A stretch of DNA of 32,490 nt from Lentisphaeraceae bacterium (GTDB lineage Bacteria; Verrucomicrobiota; Lentisphaeria; Lentisphaerales; Lentisphaeraceae): the NCBI GenBank assembly GCA_021232515.1, contig JAJPOQ010000158.1, positions 1-32,490 of the forward strand. Reading direction: 5' to 3'. Position numbers and translations under genes: made by a program. Position 1 is the first letter of the stretch. Each line of letters begins with the position of its first letter. The notes under the pieces were generated by a model. The model made no database searches. It worked only from the letters and a program-made list of their open reading frames with translations, and had not been told where the DNA came from. Shown one piece after another: positions 10,086 to 16,147 of this stretch.

Positions 10086-11819
10086 TTATTTTGGTTTACT
10101 TCTAAACCACTTAATAGGTACCTCCTGCTTTGGAAGTTCTAAACTTTCAACTTTATGCTCAAAACCAAAGCCTGCCGTATGCTGAAAAAACTCAACTCTG
10201 TAAGCATGAACACCCTTCTCAAGAGCGATAGTACCCTTCTTTTCTTCCATCCCATGCCAGCCGTCATTATCAATAACTTTTTCACTGTCAACAAATAATC
10301 GACTTCCATCATCTGAACTCAGATAAAATGTATAAATCGAAGTTTTAGGAATAAGTAAATAGCCCTCAAAAACAAAACCAAACTTATCATTTTTTTTACG
10401 GTTTGAGAAAGATAGTTTTCTCGTTGTGCCTTGGGCCTTAGGTGACTTTTTAAGCATCATCCCTAAGTTTTTAAAGGCTCCTTCATAGTAGGAGTAATAT
10501 AACGACCGATTCAATCCACTAACTGGCAAAGCTTTCTTAAAGCTCGGATGAGCCATGGCCTTTTTTTCCATAGGCGTTAGCACTGGACCTTTAGGTTTTT
10601 GTGTAACAGCTGTATTGGAGTTTGTCTTTGTAGGTTTATCAGAGCTACCACTTAGAACTGCTAGAAGGATTATCCCTAATAGCAATGCCCCACCGCCAAC
10701 TGCCATGATTATCTTTGCTTTTGAGTCTTTATTATCGCCTTTCGAATTTTTAGAGCCTTTCCGCGTATTCATTCGAACTGCAGTCTTGGCCTCTCTAGTA
10801 GGCTTCCTTAAAGCCGTAGAAGTAGTTCCGCCACGAGTTGTTATCCCGCTTAAGTTTTTAACTGTGATATGCCTTTTAGTCGTTGTCCCGAGTTGGCTCT
10901 TAGCTGCTTTGCGCAGATCTGCCACTAGAGACTTTGCATCTGGATAGCGGTTCTCAGGCTTTTTCGCCAAAAGTTTGCGGATGATTTTACCTAAGGATTC
11001 ATCTACATGAGGAGCTGTCTGTTTAAGAGAAAGGGGTTTCTCTGTCATGTGCTTCTTGATCATTTCTTCAAGAGTACCATCAAAAATAAATCGACCTGAA
11101 ACTAAGTGATACAAAGTGGCTCCGAGACTGTAAAAGTCTCCACGGATGTCCATGTCATCCCCCATGATTTGCTCTGGGGAAATATACTGCGGTGTTCCGC
11201 TGATTATATCTGAATCGTCATACTCACCGTCAGCTCTACGAGAAAGACCAAGGTCCATCACTTTTGCGGTTCCATCATTACTAATCATGATGTTGTCCGG
11301 CTTTATATCTCGGTGAATAAGCTTACTTGTTTCCCAAGCATAACCGAGTGCTTCGGCTACATCTATAGCGATGTCAATAACTCTCGCTTGGTCGAGTGCA
11401 CCTTCGGTTTTAAGGATGTCATTTAAGTTTTGACCTTCAACATACTCCATCGCAAAGAAAAGCTTTTCTTGATCAAAGCCCACTTTGTAAGCACGAATAA
11501 TGTTTGGATGATTCAAGCTTGCTACTGAACGGGCTTCTTGAACAAACTCTTCTGAAAATTTTGGATCTTCTAAAAACTTATCTTTCAGGATTTTAAGAGC
11601 GACTTCACGGTCAAGTGAGAATTGATGAGAAAGGTACACGTCACCCATACCGCCTTGGCCTAGAAGACTTAAGATCGCAAAATCATCTATTACTACCCCT
11701 GGACCGAACTCACGTGGAACCTGACAAGTGGCTTCACAATGGCCACACATAACAAGTTCGTCGTCATACTCGGTTGCGACAATACCATGACATTCATGAC
11801 ACTGAAATTTTATTCCCAT
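10086..11819 (-). CDS. Membrane Ser/Thr protein kinase with N-terminal zinc ribbon and one PA14 domain
   Basis: This 577-residue paralogue of the kinase at 7006-10023 has the same architecture with a shorter ectodomain. It has zinc-ribbon cysteines 7, 10, 25 and 28, and a kinase domain at about 45-305 with GQGGMGDVY, K76, HRD 169-171, N176, DLG 189-191 and GTPQYISPEQ. A long basic Ser/Thr-rich linker follows (about 310-368), then one transmembrane helix (369-390) and a single PA14 domain (about 425-575). That domain's core SSDDGSRLFVDSEKVIDNDG is close to the family consensus. It is predicted to be an active RD kinase with an extracytoplasmic ligand-binding domain. It is first in the probable two-kinase operon; an AraC regulator lies 96 bases further upstream on the same strand. 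Start: ATG with only a weak purine stretch before it. Confidence 0.92.
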   Translation of the reverse strand: MGIKFQCHECHGIVATEYDDELVMCGHCEATCQVPREFGPGVVIDDFAILSLLGQGGMGDVYLSHQFSLDREVALKILKDKFLEDPKFSEEFVQEARSVASLNHPNIIRAYKVGFDQEKLFFAMEYVEGQNLNDILKTEGALDQARVIDIAIDVAEALGYAWETSKLIHRDIKPDNIMISNDGTAKVMDLGLSRRADGEYDDSDIISGTPQYISPEQIMGDDMDIRGDFYSLGATLYHLVSGRFIFDGTLEEMIKKHMTEKPLSLKQTAPHVDESLGKIIRKLLAKKPENRYPDAKSLVADLRKAAKSQLGTTTKRHITVKNLSGITTRGGTTSTALRKPTREAKTAVRMNTRKGSKNSKGDNKDSKAKIIMAVGGGALLLGIILLAVLSGSSDKPTKTNSNTAVTQKPKGPVLTPMEKKAMAHPSFKKALPVSGLNRSLYYSYYEGAFKNLGMMLKKSPKAQGTTRKLSFSNRKKNDKFGFVFEGYLLIPKTSIYTFYLSSDDGSRLFVDSEKVIDNDGWHGMEEKKGTIALEKGVHAYRVEFFQHTAGFGFEHKVESLELPKQEVPIKWFRSKPK

Positions 11820-11915
11820 TTAGAGCGCTCATTTTCTTCTGTGTTTTAAGTATTTAAAAGCGCTATCATCGACAGCTAACTACATCTTAACAAAAAATTG
11901 CCTTTTGAGCTAGGT

Positions 11916-12776
11916 TTATTTGTTCATTTTCAAGAAAATTGATGGAGCAACGCCAGTAACTTTTTTAAATTGCCTCGAAAAGGCATAAGCGTCTGGGTAA
12001 TTGAGCTTGGCTGCAGTCTCTTTAACAATGTAGTTTTCTAGCAGCAATTCTTGAGCAAATTCGATCTTTTTGAAGATTCTAAAATCACCCGGAGCAACAC
12101 CCATTTCTTTTTGAAAATTTTTGCGAAATGTAGCATAACTTAAATTCAACTTTTCAGCTAAATCTGGCAGGTGAATTTTCTCGTCGAAATTTCGACTTAA
12201 AAGTGAGGCAGCTTCATGCAAAATACTTTGGCTTGGGTTGGCTTGTTTTTTAACCAGTTGATGAAAACCTAAAATCATCTCTTGAACCTTAATTAGGACT
12301 GACATCAACTCTTCATCTCTCTTGGTCTTAAGGCTATCAATCATCTTTAAATAATGACTGACAATCATTGGCAATAAACCAACATTCATCACCGGCTTCA
12401 TCGAAGCAAAAGCCCCAGTCAAACGAAACATGGAAGCCGCTTCTGCAGGCATAGCCACAAAAAAACTAGCTGAATAACCTTCTAACCTAAGCTTATGAGG
12501 AATATTGGGAAAGCGTTGAACAAAACAACCTGGACCAGCATCTAGTCGCCCATACTGCTCATCTTCATAATAACCGCTGCCACTAAGAATATAAACCAGA
12601 GCATACTGAGGAGTCTTAAATGGATCATTCACATGACCGTTTTCGCAGATCTGGAAACCACAACGGAGAGGAGATTTTAAATTTCGAATGCCAAGTCGAT
12701 GACAAGCTTGATGTTTTATTTCAAACTCACCAAACTTAAAAATCTTTTTTTGATCCCAATAATTCAAGTAATTCAT
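11916..12776 (-). CDS. AraC-family transcriptional regulator with N-terminal cupin-like domain
   Basis: The 286-residue protein has a C-terminal pair of helix-turn-helix motifs (about 185-284) with the AraC signatures LSYATFRKNFQKEMGVAPGDF and DAYAFSRQFKKVTGVAPSIF. The N-terminal half (about 30-140) resembles the cupin-like effector domain of sugar-responsive AraC regulators, including a GYYEDEQYGRLDAGPGC stretch. Such proteins usually control carbohydrate genes, but no catabolic genes are adjacent: tRNA-Gln lies upstream and the two kinases downstream. The only ATG is very close to the AGAGGA purine stretch, so a TTG three codons later is a possible alternative start. Whether it regulates the kinases is untested. 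Confidence 0.88.
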   Translation of the reverse strand: MNYLNYWDQKKIFKFGEFEIKHQACHRLGIRNLKSPLRCGFQICENGHVNDPFKTPQYALVYILSGSGYYEDEQYGRLDAGPGCFVQRFPNIPHKLRLEGYSASFFVAMPAEAASMFRLTGAFASMKPVMNVGLLPMIVSHYLKMIDSLKTKRDEELMSVLIKVQEMILGFHQLVKKQANPSQSILHEAASLLSRNFDEKIHLPDLAEKLNLSYATFRKNFQKEMGVAPGDFRIFKKIEFAQELLLENYIVKETAAKLNYPDAYAFSRQFKKVTGVAPSIFLKMNK

Positions 12777-12839
12777 TCCTCTTAATCAGATAGAAGAAAA
12801 TAGCTTTAGATCAAAAAAATAAAAGAGGAGGAAATAGAG

Positions 12840-12911
12840 CTGGCCGACCAGGACTTGAACCTAGAACGACGGGATCAAAACCCGTTGTGTTACCGATTAC
12901 ACCATCAGCCA
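12840..12911 (-). tRNA. tRNA-Gln (anticodon TTG)
   Basis: The minus strand folds into a 72-nt cloverleaf with acceptor TGGCTGA/TCGGCCA (U1-A72, as in many glutamine tRNAs), anticodon arm ACGGG-TTTTGAT-CCCGT placing TTG at 34-36, T-arm CTAGG-TTCAAGT-CCTGG, and discriminator G. No CCA is encoded. The start of the AraC gene is 63 bases downstream on the same strand, with only a T-rich stretch between. Confidence 0.95.
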
Positions 12912-12921
12912 AGTGCTCGAG

Positions 12922-12927
12922 ATTATA
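12922..12927 (-). promoter_or_regulatory. -10 element of the tRNA-Gln promoter
   Basis: TATAAT on the minus strand lies 11 bases upstream of the tRNA 5' end. A good -35 hexamer was not found at 16-18 bases, so the call rests on the -10 and its position. Confidence 0.5.
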
Positions 12928-13004
12928 ATCTAAAATAAAACCATTTCCAGTACAATTTTTATTATTTTTTAGATTTTATGGAAAGTAATTCATCTGCATT
13001 CAAC

Positions 13005-13010
13005 TATAAT
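13005..13010 (+). promoter_or_regulatory. Candidate -10 element for the 13051-15918 operon
   Basis: An exact TATAAT occurs about 40 bases upstream of the first ATG of the plus-strand operon. There is no convincing -35 hexamer at the usual distance, so an activator-dependent promoter or a chance match in AT-rich DNA is possible. Confidence 0.4.
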
Positions 13011-13050
13011 ATGGAAAATCTAGCTAACTGATAACAAACTTTAGGCAAAA

Positions 13051-13785
13051 ATGGCTTTTCGGATCTCAGAAATCACTACGAATGGGGAAAGACTCCAATC
13101 TGTTCTCATCGAGAAAGACTCTGCCGTCATTTCTTCTGATAAAAATGCCGATCTAAAAGTTGATTTCCCTAACCCAAAATCTTCAATAAAGGTTACGACT
13201 GGAGCCTACTCCTGTAAGCTTGAACCTTCAAAAATTGAAATCTCCACAAAAGGTGAGGTTTTCAAGGAAGGAATAAAAGATGTTGGCCAAGGTGCAGATT
13301 TCACTTGCGGCGATCATTCATTTTATGTGACTATGATTCAAGACCGCTCGAAAACCGAGTTCAAAAAAGGTCACTTAGCAACTCTCGCAGTTACACTCTC
13401 TTGGATTGTTTTAGCAATACAGCTGATTGTTCCACTTTGGTTACCATACAAAATTGTTACTCATGAAGCCAAAGGTAGAAACGTTCTTGTCGAAACATGC
13501 TCGGAACGCATCGACAATCTTCGAAATACTATGAGAAAGTCTGGCTCTGACATCTCTGGCAAGTCTATCATTCACAATGATATAGTCGTTCAACTAAAGG
13601 ATGAAGTAGAACAACTTACTTGGACTTTTAGAAACGCCGGTGAATTTATGAATATCCAGCAACTGGAACAGCTCGTTGTAGACATTGAGAAGTATGAAGC
13701 GATACTTTTAAAACTCGAAGAAACTGAGATAATCGATGTCGAGCCAGTTAAAGCAGAAACTGTCATTCAAGGTTTAAAGCTTTAA
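13051..13785 (+). CDS. Single-pass membrane protein with FHA-like N-terminus and coiled-coil tail, function unknown
   Basis: Not recognised as a named family. The 244 residues divide in three. An N-terminal beta-rich region (about 1-97) has the pattern of a degenerate FHA domain: ISSDKNADLKVDFP resembles the G-R-D-x-x-x-D-I segment, and DVGQGADFTCGDHSFYV the terminal strands. A strongly hydrophobic helix follows at about 109-133. The tail (about 135-244) is helical, charged and likely coiled-coil. A cytosolic FHA-like domain with a periplasmic helical tail is the probable topology. The next gene, a lytic transglycosylase, starts 8 bases downstream, and two more genes follow, so this is the first gene of a four-gene operon. 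A role in organising an envelope structure is conceivable but only inferred. FHA identity is uncertain. Confidence 0.65.
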   Translation: MAFRISEITTNGERLQSVLIEKDSAVISSDKNADLKVDFPNPKSSIKVTTGAYSCKLEPSKIEISTKGEVFKEGIKDVGQGADFTCGDHSFYVTMIQDRSKTEFKKGHLATLAVTLSWIVLAIQLIVPLWLPYKIVTHEAKGRNVLVETCSERIDNLRNTMRKSGSDISGKSIIHNDIVVQLKDEVEQLTWTFRNAGEFMNIQQLEQLVVDIEKYEAILLKLEETEIIDVEPVKAETVIQGLKL

Positions 13786-13793
13786 AAATACTC

Positions 13794-14375
13794 ATGAGCA
13801 GACCAAGAAAAATCTTTATTTGCTTATTTTCTCTTGCTATCACCGCAGCAGTCACAATTCCTCTACACTACTACATACAATTCAAGAAACGAGAAAAGCT
13901 CTACGACGACCTCATTGTCCAAACCGCCCAAAGGCACAGCGTCGATCCAGCTCTGGTTAAGGCTGTCATTCGTCGAGAAAGTAAGTTCGTTGCAAATATC
14001 CGTGGCAGTCATGGCGAATACGGCCTTATGCAAGTGACTCCTATAGCTGCTGATGATTGGATGAGGATCAATCGAAGTGGGAAGTTTTCAAATTATGAGC
14101 AGCTCATGACTCCATCAATAAATTTAGAAGTTGGCACATGGTACTTGGCAAGAGCCATGAGAAAATGGAAAGACTACAAACAACAAACAGTTATAGCACT
14201 TGCGCAGTACAATGCAGGCCCTGGAAACGTCTTAAAAAGAAAGTGGGCTCCCAGTCATAAAAGCGGCGATGCCTTGAAATTAATCTCATTCCCTAGTACA
14301 AAAGTGTATATCAAGGATATATTGAAGTATGAACAGCACTATAAAGGAAAGGGGTTAGGAAATGACAGAAGTTGA
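13794..14375 (+). CDS. Membrane-anchored lytic transglycosylase (Slt/MltE-like, GH23 fold)
   Basis: This enzyme class cleaves peptidoglycan glycan strands to anhydro-muropeptides. The 193-residue protein has an N-terminal hydrophobic segment (about 7-27) that would serve as an anchor or signal. The SLT domain follows, with VDPALVKAVIRRESKF containing catalytic Glu62, then GEYGLMQVTP (75-84), an NLEVGTWYLARAM helix, and ALAQYNAGPGNV near the C-terminus. These are the standard motifs in standard order. It is a minimal-length enzyme, typical of transglycosylases dedicated to envelope-spanning machines or limited remodelling. It is 8 bases after the FHA-like membrane protein and overlaps the next gene by 14 bases, so it is translated in a coupled operon. 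Confidence 0.93.
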   Translation: MSRPRKIFICLFSLAITAAVTIPLHYYIQFKKREKLYDDLIVQTAQRHSVDPALVKAVIRRESKFVANIRGSHGEYGLMQVTPIAADDWMRINRSGKFSNYEQLMTPSINLEVGTWYLARAMRKWKDYKQQTVIALAQYNAGPGNVLKRKWAPSHKSGDALKLISFPSTKVYIKDILKYEQHYKGKGLGNDRS

Positions 14376-15153
14376 AGCGCTTATAAATCTTCTTCATGAC
14401 GAAGATCCTCAAATCGCCGTCATAGCTATGGAGAAGTTATTAACAAATCCTTCTATTGACGATCACTTAAAAGATCTGCAAGAATCTAACGATCCTAAAG
14501 TGCGTTCACGCATCCACCAAATGGAAAGTATATTAACTCGTCAGAAAAATCTTGATGAGTTCATTGCTAGAATCAAAGATAATAAAATTGAGCTTTGGGA
14601 AGACCTCATTACTCTCAATAAAATTATCGACCGAGACTTAACCACAAACTCAGTCACAAGCTTATTTGAAGAAATCTGTGAAAATTTAGAATCACAAGAA
14701 ATGTCAACTCTTGAGATAGCAACTTTCATGAGAGACCAAAACTTCTCTGTACCGTCTGACGATATACTTGATCCTGGTTTGTTTTTACTCCACGAGGTTA
14801 TTGCTTCTGAATTAGGCAACCCTCTTTTACTATGCCTTATCACCAAACAAATAGCTTTAAGAAATGATAAAAAGTTAAACATCGTCCTTCACAAAGGTCG
14901 TCACTGTTTAATCGACGATAAAGGCTCATTTATCGATCCTCACAATAGTTGGGCGATAACAACACTTAAGCCAAATACAAAAGTCTACCCTTGTTCAAAT
15001 CGAGACATACTTTTAACCATTATCTCTCAGCTCTACCTTTCGGCATTGATTGAAGGTCAGCTAAGAATCATTTCGTTCTTATCACAAGTTATGTCTGCTC
15101 TTAGCAATATGTCTGTAGATGAGTTTCCATACCCTATTGGCAAACAAATATAA
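14362..15153 (+). CDS. SirB1-like / transglutaminase-like protein
   Basis: The 263-residue protein has an N-terminal helical-repeat-like region (about 1-60, EDPQIAVIAMEKLL). A domain resembling the SirB1 N-terminal, transglutaminase-like family (Transglut_core2) follows at about 130-215, with LLHEVIASELGNPLLLCLI, then a KGRHCLID segment in place of the usual G-H-F-L-V, and FIDPHNSW in place of I-D-P-F-N. The His and Asp positions are preserved, but no catalytic Cys is certain. SirB1-family proteins are poorly characterised. It overlaps the transglycosylase gene by 14 bases and has AGGAAAGGGG/TTAGGAA purine tracts before its ATG. Non-enzymatic function is quite possible. Confidence 0.65.
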   Translation: MTEVEALINLLHDEDPQIAVIAMEKLLTNPSIDDHLKDLQESNDPKVRSRIHQMESILTRQKNLDEFIARIKDNKIELWEDLITLNKIIDRDLTTNSVTSLFEEICENLESQEMSTLEIATFMRDQNFSVPSDDILDPGLFLLHEVIASELGNPLLLCLITKQIALRNDKKLNIVLHKGRHCLIDDKGSFIDPHNSWAITTLKPNTKVYPCSNRDILLTIISQLYLSALIEGQLRIISFLSQVMSALSNMSVDEFPYPIGKQI

Positions 15154-15171
15154 GTTTTGCTCATTTAAGAG

Positions 15172-15918
15172 ATGTTATCTAAAGCAAAAAAAATACAGCA
15201 AAAGTTCTTTCAAAAACTTGGCGACTTTAATCGGTATGATCTTCTACTTCCCGAATCCTCTGGAGTCTACACTTTCATCAAGGATAGGAGTGGTGTAGTC
15301 ATCACCGCAAATCAACTCACCATCGAAAGGTGTGGTTTTACTACAGAAGAAGAACTTGTCGGTAAAACTGACTATGACCTGTTTACTAGAGACCTCGCTG
15401 AAAAGTATGCGAGCGACGACCAAAGAGTTATGGAAAGTGGCAAACCAATCCTCAACATGCCGGAATTAGCCCCAAGTAAGAATGGTACTATTCATTGTTA
15501 CATCACTAACAAGATGCCTTTAAGAAACCCAAAAGGTGACATAGTTGGTATAATGGGAACAACTACATCTGCTGAATACTCAAGACATGCACTTAAAAGC
15601 TTTCTTGAAATAGCAACTGCTGTGGATTTCATAAAAGACAATTTTACAAAGACAATAAACATTCCTGAATTAGCCGAAATGAGCGGTCTAAAAAACCGAA
15701 AGTTTGAAAGCTTATTTAAGGAAGTCTTTAGTATCACCCCTCAAACGTACATCATAAAGATGAGAATCCACACTGCCTGTCAACTCTTAACAGGCTCTAG
15801 CAAAAGCATCGCTGACATAGCAACCGAAGTTGGTTTCTATGATCACAGCACCTTCACAAGACAGTTTTCTAAGCACATGGGACTACGTCCTGTGCAGTAC
15901 AGAAAACAATATTCATAA
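15172..15918 (+). CDS. PAS-domain AraC-family transcriptional regulator
   Basis: The 248-residue protein has an N-terminal PAS domain (about 25-140). It includes GVYTFIKDRSGVVITANQ, the GKTDYDLF turn found in PAS sensors and a KGDIVGIMGTTTSAE end. The C-terminal AraC double HTH is at about 150-246, with ELAEMSGLKNRKFESLFKEV and STFTRQFSKHMGLRPVQYR. PAS-AraC fusions are seen in PVC and Bacteroidetes-type bacteria and are thought to sense small molecules or redox state. It is the last gene of the plus-strand operon, 18 bases after the SirB1-like gene, and is followed by a strong terminator, so it may be a local regulator of that operon. Confidence 0.9.
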   Translation: MLSKAKKIQQKFFQKLGDFNRYDLLLPESSGVYTFIKDRSGVVITANQLTIERCGFTTEEELVGKTDYDLFTRDLAEKYASDDQRVMESGKPILNMPELAPSKNGTIHCYITNKMPLRNPKGDIVGIMGTTTSAEYSRHALKSFLEIATAVDFIKDNFTKTINIPELAEMSGLKNRKFESLFKEVFSITPQTYIIKMRIHTACQLLTGSSKSIADIATEVGFYDHSTFTRQFSKHMGLRPVQYRKQYS

Positions 15919-16027
15919 AAAATATCAAAAAAAATTTGCTTCCAATATAGCGGTTCATTATATTGAAATTAAGAAAGGTTTTCGTATTAAGATTCAACGC
16001 TTTATGCAAATAGTGTGAGTACAGACA

Positions 16028-16056
16028 GGCTACTGTTCGTATGAAGAACAGTAGCC
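16028..16056. other. Perfect 11-bp hairpin upstream of the operon terminator
   Basis: GGCTACTGTTC pairs exactly with GAACAGTAGCC around a 7-base loop. There is no adjacent T run on either strand, so it is not an intrinsic terminator by itself. It could protect the mRNA 3' end of the upstream operon, be part of a small RNA, or act as a protein-binding inverted repeat. Confidence 0.6.
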
Positions 16057-16073
16057 GAAATTTTCGACAGAAA

Positions 16074-16115
16074 GGTTATCCGGGACTCGTCCCTACCCGG
16101 GTAACCATTTTTTTT
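16074..16115 (+). terminator. Terminator of the 13051-15918 operon
   Basis: GGTTATCCGGG pairs with CCCGGGTAACC (16096-16106, one G-U pair) over an 11-base loop, followed by a T run (16108-16115). It is about 155 bases past the PAS-AraC stop. It lies between two converging genes and may also impede minus-strand transcription from the reductase gene. Confidence 0.8.
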
Positions 16116-16147
16116 GCCCTGAATAGAAGTCCAGAGCAAAAGAAGTC

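Noticed and set aside
10555..10947. 130-codon open frame on the plus strand, opposite the kinase linker
   Set aside because: It is entirely antisense to the basic linker and part of the kinase domain of a well-supported gene, has no ribosome site or family resemblance, and reflects codon bias of the real gene.
11823..11864. AGCGCT motif at both ends of a 40-base segment before the single-PA14 kinase gene
   Set aside because: The six-base arms are short and too far apart to argue for a hairpin or operator without more copies.
14541..14882. 113-codon minus-strand frame
   Set aside because: It lies inside the SirB1-like gene, which has operon context and recognisable motifs. The antisense product has a Ser-rich composition typical of a shadow frame.
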